A stretch of 64,000 bases of DNA from Paenibacillus radicis (ex Gao et al. 2016) (GCF_014641555.1 NZ_BMHY01000016.1:1-64000), one strand, 5' to 3'. Counted from the first letter of the stretch, positions 41,855-52,118 are shown. The notes: generated from the sequence alone by a model not told the origin. Program-made: numbers and translations.

Positions 41855-42808
41855 TGCCCCCCTTTAGAATTTTATCGAATTGGTCAAGACCTGTGTATAA
41901 AGGCATGGATTCGCTCTTGAGCATCTTCCAATGAACCGATAGAATAGGGATTAGAGAGCTTCTGCTTTCAAATGAGAGAAGAAGCTCTCCATAGCGGCGT
42001 TGTAGTAACAATTGCCGCGTCTGGACATGCTGATTTTGGCGCTAACCTGGTTCAGCATGTTGCGGTATGCATGGGACGTATACTGACATATTTAATCGCC
42101 GAGAGGTAAAGCCAGGTTTCTCCGACCGCATACTGGGTGATGTCCGTGACCCACTTCTGTTTTGGCTCAACAGGTTCTCTGCGACAAGCGGAGGAAGTCC
42201 TTCTCCGTGGGGCTTTGCCTAAATTTTACGCCGAATGATCGATTTCAAATTCATTTCCTGCATGAGTCGAAGCACCTTCTTATGATTCACAAGCCATCCC
42301 TCTGAGCTTGGATACGACGATAATCGCCATGCACTTGCGAGCACGATATCATCCGCTACGGGAAACAGCTAAGAACGTACACATTCCTTTGATGGTATAG
42401 GTTCCAACAAACGATTCTACAACGAGCCGCTTTCCCCAGACACCTCCTGATTCAAGATCGCCAACCACTTTTTTAGCCCCACATTCTCTATTTCTAATCG
42501 CTTCACATAGCGACTTTGTTCCGTCTCTTGGCGAAGAAGGCGCTCCTCTGCGATCTTCAAACACGCGATCACCTTTCTTGCGATAGGTAGCCATCCATGT
42601 TTTCACTCGATTCGCTTCATAGATGCCTAATTGTTTCTTAATCGCACGATACGTCCAATTCTCCTCAACCCGTAGTCGAATGGCTTCACGCTTTAAGCTC
42701 CCTGGATAATGTTTATACGTTTGTCCCTTCTTTGCCATAAAAAAGCACCCCCTAGAATTTCATCGGATAAAACCAGGGGTTTATTCCAATGTCTATTCTA
42801 AGGGGGCA
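41855..42808 (-). mobile_element. Degraded IS3-family insertion sequence
   Basis: Ends are inverted repeats: TGCCCCCCTTTAGAAT on the left, and the reverse complement TGCCCCCTTAGAAT on the right. The minus strand carries an OrfA (from 42,738, MAKKGQTYKHYPGSLKREA, helix-turn-helix) that shifts out of frame after about 80 codons, and pieces of OrfB such as QKWVTDIT (first catalytic Asp) near 42,150. At about 950 bases it is shorter than a full IS3 element, so it is inactive. No target duplication is evident. Confidence 0.8.
42349..42738 (-). pseudogene. IS3 OrfA remnant
   Basis: Encodes an IS3-type helix-turn-helix start (ENWTYRAIKKQLGIYEANRVKTWMATYRKKG) and then leaves frame at about residue 85, where the protein no longer resembles OrfA. 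Part of the degraded IS at 41,855-42,808. Confidence 0.75.
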
Positions 42809-42914
42809 GCCAAATAAACCAAGGGAGCTATTTTCTAATTTAATGGGTGCACATCACTTTTCTTTTAGTGTATATTTTGTAGGCTCTGATTCAGCTGTAA
42901 CTGACCTCTGCTGT

Positions 42915-44612
42915 TCAATTATTTGTTTTCTTTACTTTAATCAGGTTTCCATTAGCATCATATTCATATTCAAGGACAACTCCGTTCGGATATAATACCT
43001 TGGATAGTCTGCCATTGATATCGTAGAAATATTGGACTCTTTTATTTAGAAAATCTAGGTTACCAGTCGTGTTTATGAGTTTAAATTCGATTTGATCAAT
43101 ATCTAAATAGGCTTGCTCCTCACCGCCTACTCCAAATTGAACCTTTACTGCAGTCGCATTTGGACGGGTAACAAAGAATAACTCTTTATATTTCCATGTC
43201 CAATTTCCTTTATTAAATTGCTGTATGCTTTCATCCAGCACTGCTCCGTTTGAATCGAACTGAGTTATTTTTAATTTTGCATATCCAGTTGGCAGGGTGT
43301 ATCTTAACCAGGCTGCAAACTGATAGGCTGAGCCTCCTATAACAGGTATTGATTTAGATGAAGTAAACTGATATGAATTTATATCACCAACACCATTGTA
43401 AAGCCGATAGTGATTTTTCCCTTGTTTCGGTACGAATTGTGCTATAGTGGCATAATTGTATTGACTAGAGCCGGTATGCCAGACCGCTTCCCAGAAGTCA
43501 GGAAGGGTATTTAAATTAATATCATTTTCAAAATCCTTATTTAAATCAATTTCTAGCAGACTTACCTGATCAACATCAAGATAGGCCCCAACTTCTCCAC
43601 CGACTTCAAAACGTATCCGAACCGTATCTGCATTTGGTTTGGTTACAAATTGCTCATTCTTGGAGTGCCACTTCCAACCACCATTTTTATATACGTAATG
43701 GGTTTCTCCAATGTTTTGTCCAGCTTTATCAATTTGGATAATACTCATAGCAGATCGTCCATAAGGTAAAGTGTATCTTAACATAGCATTTAATTGGTAA
43801 GGTGTTCCTGGCTTTACTTGTATTAGATCAGAAATTACATATTGATAGGAATTGACATCATCTAGGCCATTATACAATCTGTAATAGTTATTTCCTCCAA
43901 CAGGAGTATAGGGGATCAGCGTAGCATATGAGTCTTGATTAGTACCATATCTCCAACTACTCTCCCAAAAATCCGGTAGGCTGTTATTATTAGAATCATT
44001 CTCAAAATTACCATTAATATCTGGCAGGTCATTTGGTGTGTTTTCTGGTGTCAGGCTAACCTGATCAATATCAAGATAACCACCAATTTCACCACCTACT
44101 TCAAATCGAATTCGAATGAAATCAGTTGTTGGATTGGTGACGAACTGTTCGCTCTTGGAGTGCCACTTCCCCCCTCCATTTTTGTACACATAATGAATTT
44201 CTCCCACGTTCTGTCCAGTTTTATCTCCCTCTACAATGCTCATAGTAGCTCGTCCTTCTGGAATGGTGTAGCGCAGTAAGGCATTTAAATTGTAAGTATT
44301 TCCAGCTTTCACTGGTATCGGATCGGATAGAACGTAGTGGTATCCATTTTTATCGCCTGTGCCGCTATAGAGTCTATAGTGATGCTTTTTTATCATCGGC
44401 TCATATGGAGCCAAACTAGCATACGGATTGAAACTAGTGCCATTTCTCCAAACAAGCTCCCAGAAGTCAGGAAGATTATTGCCATTTGAATCAATTTCAA
44501 AACTGCCGTTAATGCTAGATGACTCTCCATTAACTGAGGCTGCTGTTGTGATTGTTGGGGCTGAGAACAATATAAGTATAATAAAAAACATTAGCGCAAC
44601 CTTATTTTTCAT
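42915..44612 (-). CDS. Secreted triple CBM-like protein with C-terminal YD motif
   Basis: 565 residues. Signal peptide (about 1-25), then three repeats of about 165 residues, each starting NG(S/N)FE-D-N-NxLPDFWE and containing YRLYxGxxDxNxYxY, AMLRYTLP and LDIDQV. These look like CBM4/9-type carbohydrate-binding jelly rolls. The C-terminus is one YD unit (VQYFYDINGRLSKVLYPNGV..YEYDANGNLIKV). It is divergent from RHS locus 2 and shares the YD-plus-lectin plan, but with the YD at the other end. SD GGAGGAAAAA lies before ATG 44612. Confidence 0.75.
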   Translation of the reverse strand: MKNKVALMFFIILILFSAPTITTAASVNGESSSINGSFEIDSNGNNLPDFWELVWRNGTSFNPYASLAPYEPMIKKHHYRLYSGTGDKNGYHYVLSDPIPVKAGNTYNLNALLRYTIPEGRATMSIVEGDKTGQNVGEIHYVYKNGGGKWHSKSEQFVTNPTTDFIRIRFEVGGEIGGYLDIDQVSLTPENTPNDLPDINGNFENDSNNNSLPDFWESSWRYGTNQDSYATLIPYTPVGGNNYYRLYNGLDDVNSYQYVISDLIQVKPGTPYQLNAMLRYTLPYGRSAMSIIQIDKAGQNIGETHYVYKNGGWKWHSKNEQFVTKPNADTVRIRFEVGGEVGAYLDVDQVSLLEIDLNKDFENDINLNTLPDFWEAVWHTGSSQYNYATIAQFVPKQGKNHYRLYNGVGDINSYQFTSSKSIPVIGGSAYQFAAWLRYTLPTGYAKLKITQFDSNGAVLDESIQQFNKGNWTWKYKELFFVTRPNATAVKVQFGVGGEEQAYLDIDQIEFKLINTTGNLDFLNKRVQYFYDINGRLSKVLYPNGVVLEYEYDANGNLIKVKKTNN

Positions 44613-45024
44613 TTTTTCCTCCTATAAAGTAATTTAAAGATGAATAACAATAATTAATAATAGTTAACTTGATATTATTACTGTCTGTCAATGTTTTAAT
44701 AATTTTCATGATTATTAAGATCTAGATCGAAATAATTAAATTTGATTTATAAATTTAAGTGAATAAAGTTTTCTTTTGTCTAAATTTCATAATTCGACAA
44801 AATAAATGTTAATTCGACATTTTATCTTACTGAAATGGATGGCATATGTATTATATAGTATTACTTAGTGGTCGAAAAATGAAATAAAAGAAGAGATACT
44901 TAGAACAATACGTATGCTTTCATTAAATAGTCATGTTTCTATCTTGATTATAGTCCGTTTGAAAATAAACTTCGGTATTACACAGTAATAATGCGAGTAC
45001 AGAATTATAAAGGAGTGGATTTTA
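44613..45024. other. AT-rich divergent intergenic region
   Basis: 412 bases with no gene. It holds the upstream region of the minus-strand CBM protein and the promoter with activator repeats of RHS locus 2 at 44,791-44,859. The SD AGGAGTGG at 45,011-45,018 ends it. Confidence 0.6.
44791..44859 (+). promoter_or_regulatory. Promoter and activator site of RHS locus 2
   Basis: Two TTCGACA words 20 bases apart (44,793 and 44,813) match the outer two of the three decamers before locus 1. TTACTGAAAT starts at 44,827, exactly 12 bases from the last CGACAT, and TATAGT (44,854) comes 17 bases after TGAAAT, as in locus 1. The rest of the region is not conserved, so this part is probably functional. Confidence 0.6.
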
Positions 45025-46272
45025 ATTTTTATAAAACAGCCGTATAAAATCAAGAATTATTTTCTCAAAGTCTTATTAATGATTTTATTACTAAACGGCA
45101 TGGTTTTTACAAATTCAGTAGCCTATGCAAATGGTGATGAAACTACTTATTACTATGATGCACAGAACCGACTAGTAAAGACTATAAGGCTGGTAGGAGC
45201 ACTCACTTATCAAACGGATTATATTTATGATTCAAATGGGAATTTACTGAAGAAGGTAACCAAACAAATAGCTGCAGTTAAAAAAAACATTATTGTCAAT
45301 GGCAGCTTTGAGAAGAATACAGGGACGACAGGGGTTGCTGACGGATGGGTCAAATTTGATGCTTCTGGAGTTGGGGGAGTGTTCAATGTAAACCAGACAC
45401 TTGCTGTATCAGGGGCTAATAGTCAACAACTAACTGCTTATAATATGAGTGCCACAGGGTACTTGAATGTTTATCAGGATGTTCGGTTAAATCAGAACAG
45501 TAATTATGCGTTTAATGCAATGATTAATATAGCTACCCTTACTAATGCCAGATTCCAAGTCGCTGTTCATTATTACAATTCTTTGGGGGAATTTGTTGGT
45601 GCGGACGCTCCGGTTGAATATAACAATCGAACTAATGGCTGGCTCAGTGTGAGCGGTATATTAAAGACTCCTGCGAATGGGGTAAAAGCAAGAATTCATT
45701 TGCATGCAACTGCGATTGCAGCTAATTCTTCAGTTGATATTTATATGGATAGTGTTTCACTTTCACTAGGAACTGAAGCGAATGTATTCAATAACGGAGG
45801 GTTTGATGAATACACGGGAACCAACGGTGCGGCAGACGGTTGGGCCAAGTTTGATGCATCAGCAGGTTTGGCTGCCTATGAATCCGTTGAAAATCCCTCT
45901 ACAGGTGGGAGAAGTCAGAGACTAGCAGTTAATGGAATGGGCCCATTGGGTTATTTCAATATTTACCAAGAGGTATATCTATTATCTAATAAAAAGTACA
46001 ATCTCAGCGGGAAAATAAATATTGCTGCTTTATCGAATGCCAGATTCCAAGTCGCAGTTCACTATTATAGTGCCTCAGGAATGTTTTTGGGAAGCGCTAC
46101 GCCATTCGAATTGAATCAGACAACGAATGGCTGGTTAGATATTCAGGGGGCGTTAACAGCCCCAATCGATGCGGCAAGGGCAAGGATTCATCTTCACGTT
46201 ACATCAACAACAGCAGCAACATCTTCAGCAGATATCCAAGTAGACGATTTTAAGCTGATTCGCATTAACTAA
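45025..46272 (+). CDS. Secreted YD/jelly-roll companion protein
   Basis: About 415 residues. Signal peptide, one YD unit (TTYYYDAQNRLVKTIRLVG..DYIYDSNGNLLKKV), then two repeats of about 150 residues (IxNGSFEKNTG..ADGWVKFDAS..., ARFQVAVHYYNSxGxFxG, NGWLSVSGxL, ARIHLHATAxAANSSxDIxxDxxxL), which look like CBM-type beta sandwiches. An ATT at 45,025 sits 6 bases after AGGAGTGG and gives a proper basic signal-peptide start; the first ordinary start, ATG 45079, lacks an SD and the basic region. It precedes RHS 2 by 28 bases. A broken copy lies at 34,560. Confidence 0.7.
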   Translation: MFIKQPYKIKNYFLKVLLMILLLNGMVFTNSVAYANGDETTYYYDAQNRLVKTIRLVGALTYQTDYIYDSNGNLLKKVTKQIAAVKKNIIVNGSFEKNTGTTGVADGWVKFDASGVGGVFNVNQTLAVSGANSQQLTAYNMSATGYLNVYQDVRLNQNSNYAFNAMINIATLTNARFQVAVHYYNSLGEFVGADAPVEYNNRTNGWLSVSGILKTPANGVKARIHLHATAIAANSSVDIYMDSVSLSLGTEANVFNNGGFDEYTGTNGAADGWAKFDASAGLAAYESVENPSTGGRSQRLAVNGMGPLGYFNIYQEVYLLSNKKYNLSGKINIAALSNARFQVAVHYYSASGMFLGSATPFELNQTTNGWLDIQGALTAPIDAARARIHLHVTSTTAATSSADIQVDDFKLIRIN

Positions 46273-46300
46273 CATAAATAATAAGGGAGAGAACAACGAA

Positions 46301-49300
46301 GTGAAAAGAATCGTAAGTTTAATCTTAATTGTAAGCATGGCTTTAACCGTTTTTTCAGATAGTAAAGGCTTGTTTGCCTATGCTGCTTCCAGCAACAACA
46401 ACATTTCACAATCTGTAAATAAATCCGTATACCTTCCCGAAATATTGGATGATGAAACTACGGTAACAGACTCAGTTTATAAATGGGGCAGATTTTCTGA
46501 TGATGATGTTACTTATATCAGAGAGTATTACTCTATTACCATGAAGAAATTAGCAGCTTTCTATTATTCTGAATTAAGCCCTCTATTGGAAACAAATGAA
46601 TTACTTTCAATGCTGGAGTGGGATGGATCTGAGATCTCATCCATTATTGCTACTTTAACTGAGAATGATCGGGAAAGTTTAAGAAATTGGACTCCGGTAG
46701 TAATGAACCAATATGATCTTGATAATAATCGGGAAGAAACGTTAGAAAAAATGAATGTGCAAGTTGAAGCAAATGAAGTAATTGACACTATGCTCAAAGA
46801 GTACGACGAAACGGTTACAGGTGCTACATATGGAGCTTTAACCTCAAAACAATTTGCGAAAAATGCGAGTAACCCTTATCGATTTGATGAGTCTAATAAT
46901 CCTTTTCACTACAGTGCTGATACCAGTTCAAACGTCGATCCTATATACAAGACAAGTAATCAACGCGAAGTTGATTTATATTTGCCAGGACGTAATGGTC
47001 TCGACTTCTCTATTACTCGATCCTATAGTTCTTTAAATGCCAAGATTATGCTGCCGACACACGACGGCAATATGAGTGCAAGTTCTTTATGTAATCCTTA
47101 TAATGTTTTGTATGAGAGTGGATTGCCTGATTGTTTGGGAAATACGCCTATTACGTATATTTATGATATTCATAAAGATCCTACTTTTCTTGCTGTAGGG
47201 TGGTCTTTGAATATTCCAAAAATGCAGCAAGGATCTATTCAGGCGTTGACAGGATCTGCTGAAACAAATACCAATGTGAATTATTACTACCGCTCTTATA
47301 GTAATTACTACGATTATATTACTTTTACCTTGGATGACGGAACTTCATATGAATTCCATGGTGGAACTACTCCTTATAACCATCCTTATAGTAATGTTAA
47401 ATACAATATTGGTAATGGCACTTATGATTTAGTAGTGGATGACAAAATCACCTTTAAATTTGACCAATCCGGTAAGCTGGTTTCAAAAAGTAATTTGTGG
47501 GGAGACACGATTACTTACTCATATAGCAGCGATAAAATACTTATTACCGATTCTGTTGGCAGAACAATTGAATTAATAAAACCTACGTATTCCGGTTATT
47601 CCGGATTTATTGTAAGAGATAGGCTGGGTGTCAAGACACACGAAATTAAATATGATTTAACTTATAAGAATGATGCTGTATCACAAGTTAGAACATATGA
47701 TATGTCTACTTTTAATGCGTACAATTATGTGGATCAATCCTCACCGTATCTTCAATTGAATGCAGTTATTGATGTGGTTGATAATAATAAGACATTAAAG
47801 GATTATTCGTACTATACGCCTGATATTACAAGGCTTGCAGATTACAACTTTGAGGATGACTATTATTATACGACTTCTAATGGAGTGCCGATTCTGGATT
47901 ATTATAATGGAGCAGAGGCCAGATCCGTTGTCGATCGTAATAAGGCGACTCATGGTTCAATTCCTTATTTATTACTAAACGAGGTAACGGATACAACGGG
48001 ATTAACTACTCAGTTTAAATATCAAAACTATTACTGGGCTTGGTTCCACGAGAATAATGATTCTGATAGTGAGCTAAGAAGAGGGACAACAAGGCTATAT
48101 ATGGATCCTTGGATGCTATCTTATGTAGGATATCATCAGGTTTCGAATGTCTATTATAAATATAAAACGAACACAGGCGAGCAAAAGCTGCTGATTCAAG
48201 ATGTAACCGTTAATACAAATGGGGCACTAGAAATATCAACAGCACCAAAAACCGGTGGAGTAGAGAATTTCCGATTGAAAAACAGTAATGGTTTTCGGCC
48301 AAAAACAGTACGGACAGGCATTAAGTATCATTTTGGAGATTATAGCGAAGTCCTCTCTAGTGAATATAGCCCTATCAGTGGAGGACTATTTGTAACTAAC
48401 TATGAGTATAAGGAGCCAGGAATTTTAAGTAATGGAATACAGAATGTAGATGATGGAGTGGATTATAGGGGATCAGGTCTGGAAATACAAACTTTTCAGT
48501 ATGATACTAATAAAAATAAACCTTACTTATCCAAACAATTTGACTTATCAGATAAACCTGCAGGTATGAATAACTTTTTATGGTATGGCAATGATCGCAA
48601 TTTGCCCGGTCAATTAGCTCAATACGCAACACTTTACCGGACAGAATATGACGCATATGGCGCTGTCATTTATCAAGAGGACCCGTACGGCAATAAAGTA
48701 GAGACTACTTATGGAGGGCCTTTTCATCAAGTCAGTGTACAGAAACAAACCGCCTCAGACGGATTAACAAAGAGTGAAACTACTTATGCTTATCAGGCAG
48801 ACGGTACCCTGTCAAGCTCAGTGCAAAAAGGGTATTATCGCGATCCTAACAACCCGGCACTGGTGCAAGAGGATCAAGTAGTGACGGAGTATTCTTTGTA
48901 CAATGCAAATAAGCAGCCTACACGAATTCGTACAGTAAGCTCGGGAAGCCAATACGGAAGTCAGCCTTTGGAATCGATAGTTGACTTGCGGTATGATACA
49001 GATAATCTGCATGTCATTGAAGAGAAAACGTATGTAACACTAAGCAAGGGGCAAGCTGCTGTGCCACTTATCGTATCTTATAATTACGATAATCGGGATC
49101 GGTTGATTAAACAGACATTTCCGGATGGAAGTATGGCTACGTATCAATATGATCTGAATAATCGTATGATTTCAGAAACCTACACACCATCTCCATCTAA
49201 TCCTGGGGCTGCTCGTACAAAAGGCTACAGCTATAATGACGCGCAGCGATTAATTGTGGAAGAGCTGCCAGATGGGAAAAAAGTATCTACAACCTATACA

Positions 49301-51823
49301 CCTTACGGTGCTATAGAATTACAGACCCAGTCTATTGGTTCTCAAACTAGAACCGTCTTGAAAAATACTATTAATTCTTCGGGGACATTGATAAAATCTT
49401 CGCAACCCTATGGGGATATTGCCAAGGAAGTCAAGTATGAATACGGGAATAATGGTCAGATTAAAAAATCGACTGATCCACTGGGTTCTACTAATTACTA
49501 TTATGCCAATCGTGCATCCAAAGTAGATGGCTCATCGTCTTATTTGCAAAATACGACGAAGGTAGTTTCTCCTGATGGAAAAGAAACATGGACTTACCAA
49601 GACAAGACAGGAAGAACGACTAAGCAGGTGGAGACCAACGGAGTAAAAACGAGAACAACCAGATATGCATATACTCCACTGGGAGCTTTATCGCAAATGC
49701 AAGTAAGCGCTAATGGAGAGACACAAACAACACAATATAAATATGATAGTGCCGGCAATCTGATATATCTGAAAGATCATGAGAATAATGTCAACCGTTA
49801 TGTGTACAACCGCTTTGGTCAAGTGATTGCTACGTATACGAATGATCAATTGCAAAAACAAAGCGAATACAATCAAGTAGGCTGGCAATTGCTCAAAACC
49901 AATGCTGAAGGTAAGCAAGATAAATATCAGTATACGAATACGGGATTGTTGGATTCGTATACCGATAAAATGAATCAAACCCATAAATATACGTATACTC
50001 CTTACGATGAAGTAAACCGCCAGTCTGTCTTGAATGCGAGCGGTACAGAAGTTTATTGGCAGCAGTACAGCTATAATCCAATCACTAGGTTGCTTGCAGG
50101 GATAGCTAATGGGGAAGGGGAAAATCAAGGATATAACTATGATGAGTGGAACCGATTAAATCGTCAAACGGTGGCAAATCGTAATTATGATATGCAATAT
50201 GATAATTACGATCGTATGAAATCTCTTAAGTACCCGGATGGCGAGTTAGTTTCGTATAATTATGATGTGTTGGATCGTATTGTTTCGGTAACGTCTCCGA
50301 ATATGGGGGTCGTTCAGTATGACTATACGATTGCCCTTAATGAGAATACGAATAAATTAACTTATCCTAATGGTCTTGTGCAGACACGGAAGATGAACTC
50401 ATTTGGCGAGCTCACTTCGTATGTCCAAAGTTCAACGACTAACAACACTTCGAATTGGAGTGAAATCTTTAGTCACGATGGATTCAGTAATATATCGAAC
50501 ATTAATCGAAATGGATCGAATCTGACTTTTCATTATGATGGACTAAACCGTATCAAAGATGAGAGCACACCTGAAGGTGAACGTACCTATACGTACGATG
50601 AACGCGGGAATCGTCTTACTGCTTCAGGGGATTTACCTGGATTAGATATGGAAGAATCGGCTTACACGTATAATCCGCTTAATATGCTCAAAACCTATGC
50701 TTCGGGAAATAAGCAAGCTTCGTATACGTATTACGGTGATGGATTGCGAGCAACAAAAACGGTAAATGGAAAGTTAAGCCGGTATGTATATTTAAATGGG
50801 CATATAATAGAGGAACTAGATGCTAATGGAAATACAAAAGCAAGGAATGTCTGGGGAAATGAATTGCTCTATCGGCATGACTATGTTGCTAATAAGAAAG
50901 GTTATTACTCTTATAATGGCCATGGTGATGTAATAAAAATAACGGATGGCAGCGGAAATGCTATTAATACGTATAATTATGATATCTGGGGCAATATACT
51001 CTCTCAGACAGAGAATATGTCTAATCCCTTTAAGTACACAGGCGAGGTCTATGATGAAGAAAGTAAGTTGTATTATCTTCGTGCTCGGCACTATGATCCA
51101 AGTATAGGAAGGTTTATTAATGAGGATACGTATGAAGGGGAGATTAATAATCCGCTGAGTTTGAATCTTTATACCTATGTGCATAATAATCCGTTGATTT
51201 ATAGTGATCCTAGCGGTAACAAACCTGTGATTTGGTATGACAAGGAAAAGAAGGAGTACAGCTATGCGGCTTCAGTTCGGTTTCTAGATACCGCACAGTT
51301 TGCACTCGGTTATATGCCTTTCTATTCAATGATTGATTTTGGGGCAAAGGCATTGAATGATACATTTAGAGATAAGTATTTTACAGATATCAGCAAAAAA
51401 GACATGAAAAGAGCAAAAGAACTTTTGAAAGTATCAACTGGTTTAGACGTAGTGGATTTACTTGGAGGGATAAGTTCCTCAAAGATAAAGAACGCTCTGG
51501 GCAAAGCAGCAGGTTATGGATCTTTTATTTTCCAAACTATCGAGGTTGGAAAATATATAGCAGATGGTGATATTTCATGGCTAGTTGAGGATCTTGTATC
51601 CCCTGGTCTAATGGTATCAAATCGACGAGAGCAAATAACTTTAAGGTATTATTTTGCTTCTAATTTAATTAGGGAAATGGTAGCATCTGGTGATTTAAAA
51701 TACAGTTATAATAATGGGAACTTAACTCATAATCTAACAAAGTCAGAATTAGAAGACATCAATAATGCGCTTTTAAATTTTATGGTTGCAACAGGAGCTT
51801 ACGACAAGCGCGGCGATTACTAA
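46301..51823 (+). CDS. RHS/WapA-like polymorphic toxin 2
   Basis: 1,840 residues, a close paralogue of RHS 1: same signal peptide, N-terminal region, YD repeats and core end (RARHYDPSIGRFINEDTYEG...YVHNNPLIYSDPSG). From about residue 750 to the core end the two are almost identical; the 205-residue tail after DPSGNK is unrelated. That tail (KPVIWYDKEKKEYSYAAS, LDTAQFALGYMPFYSMIDFGAKAL, LLKVSTGLDVVDLLGG) has amphipathic and hydrophobic stretches and no nuclease motif that I can see. GTG 46301 follows AAGGGAGAG. The small membrane protein just after it is the presumed immunity partner, which hints at a membrane-acting toxin. Confidence 0.85.
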   Translation: MKRIVSLILIVSMALTVFSDSKGLFAYAASSNNNISQSVNKSVYLPEILDDETTVTDSVYKWGRFSDDDVTYIREYYSITMKKLAAFYYSELSPLLETNELLSMLEWDGSEISSIIATLTENDRESLRNWTPVVMNQYDLDNNREETLEKMNVQVEANEVIDTMLKEYDETVTGATYGALTSKQFAKNASNPYRFDESNNPFHYSADTSSNVDPIYKTSNQREVDLYLPGRNGLDFSITRSYSSLNAKIMLPTHDGNMSASSLCNPYNVLYESGLPDCLGNTPITYIYDIHKDPTFLAVGWSLNIPKMQQGSIQALTGSAETNTNVNYYYRSYSNYYDYITFTLDDGTSYEFHGGTTPYNHPYSNVKYNIGNGTYDLVVDDKITFKFDQSGKLVSKSNLWGDTITYSYSSDKILITDSVGRTIELIKPTYSGYSGFIVRDRLGVKTHEIKYDLTYKNDAVSQVRTYDMSTFNAYNYVDQSSPYLQLNAVIDVVDNNKTLKDYSYYTPDITRLADYNFEDDYYYTTSNGVPILDYYNGAEARSVVDRNKATHGSIPYLLLNEVTDTTGLTTQFKYQNYYWAWFHENNDSDSELRRGTTRLYMDPWMLSYVGYHQVSNVYYKYKTNTGEQKLLIQDVTVNTNGALEISTAPKTGGVENFRLKNSNGFRPKTVRTGIKYHFGDYSEVLSSEYSPISGGLFVTNYEYKEPGILSNGIQNVDDGVDYRGSGLEIQTFQYDTNKNKPYLSKQFDLSDKPAGMNNFLWYGNDRNLPGQLAQYATLYRTEYDAYGAVIYQEDPYGNKVETTYGGPFHQVSVQKQTASDGLTKSETTYAYQADGTLSSSVQKGYYRDPNNPALVQEDQVVTEYSLYNANKQPTRIRTVSSGSQYGSQPLESIVDLRYDTDNLHVIEEKTYVTLSKGQAAVPLIVSYNYDNRDRLIKQTFPDGSMATYQYDLNNRMISETYTPSPSNPGAARTKGYSYNDAQRLIVEELPDGKKVSTTYTPYGAIELQTQSIGSQTRTVLKNTINSSGTLIKSSQPYGDIAKEVKYEYGNNGQIKKSTDPLGSTNYYYANRASKVDGSSSYLQNTTKVVSPDGKETWTYQDKTGRTTKQVETNGVKTRTTRYAYTPLGALSQMQVSANGETQTTQYKYDSAGNLIYLKDHENNVNRYVYNRFGQVIATYTNDQLQKQSEYNQVGWQLLKTNAEGKQDKYQYTNTGLLDSYTDKMNQTHKYTYTPYDEVNRQSVLNASGTEVYWQQYSYNPITRLLAGIANGEGENQGYNYDEWNRLNRQTVANRNYDMQYDNYDRMKSLKYPDGELVSYNYDVLDRIVSVTSPNMGVVQYDYTIALNENTNKLTYPNGLVQTRKMNSFGELTSYVQSSTTNNTSNWSEIFSHDGFSNISNINRNGSNLTFHYDGLNRIKDESTPEGERTYTYDERGNRLTASGDLPGLDMEESAYTYNPLNMLKTYASGNKQASYTYYGDGLRATKTVNGKLSRYVYLNGHIIEELDANGNTKARNVWGNELLYRHDYVANKKGYYSYNGHGDVIKITDGSGNAINTYNYDIWGNILSQTENMSNPFKYTGEVYDEESKLYYLRARHYDPSIGRFINEDTYEGEINNPLSLNLYTYVHNNPLIYSDPSGNKPVIWYDKEKKEYSYAASVRFLDTAQFALGYMPFYSMIDFGAKALNDTFRDKYFTDISKKDMKRAKELLKVSTGLDVVDLLGGISSSKIKNALGKAAGYGSFIFQTIEVGKYIADGDISWLVEDLVSPGLMVSNRREQITLRYYFASNLIREMVASGDLKYSYNNGNLTHNLTKSELEDINNALLNFMVATGAYDKRGDY

Positions 51824-51836
51824 AAGGGGGAGTTTT

Positions 51837-52088
51837 TTGACTACTGAAATTCTAATACTTATAATAATAATAGCCAACGCAGGAGCATTGTTTCGGATGG
51901 TCATCTTTTCAAAATTCAACAGAAATCAAATTTTTTTTTCGATTGCCTCCATAAATATCGTTATTTTTGTTATTTATTTTGGCTCTTCTAGTGAATTTAA
52001 TTTGAGTCAAGAGGATAAGGTATTTTTTAGTTTGATCGGTATAGCAGCTCTTGTTTCATTTTTTTATTTTACTGATAAGAAAAAGTAA
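51837..52088 (+). CDS. Presumed membrane immunity protein of RHS toxin 2
   Basis: 83 residues with three predicted membrane segments (about 3-22, 33-49 and 62-78) and a lysine tail. TTG 51837 lies 7 bases after AAAAGGGGG, and the gene begins 13 bases after the toxin stop. No family recognised. Membrane immunity proteins often protect against pore-forming or membrane-targeting toxins, so this fits the non-nuclease look of the RHS 2 tail. Confidence 0.55.
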   Translation: MTTEILILIIIIANAGALFRMVIFSKFNRNQIFFSIASINIVIFVIYFGSSSEFNLSQEDKVFFSLIGIAALVSFFYFTDKKK

Positions 52089-52118
52089 ACTACATTTTAT
52101 AAATTACCATGCGAGGAA

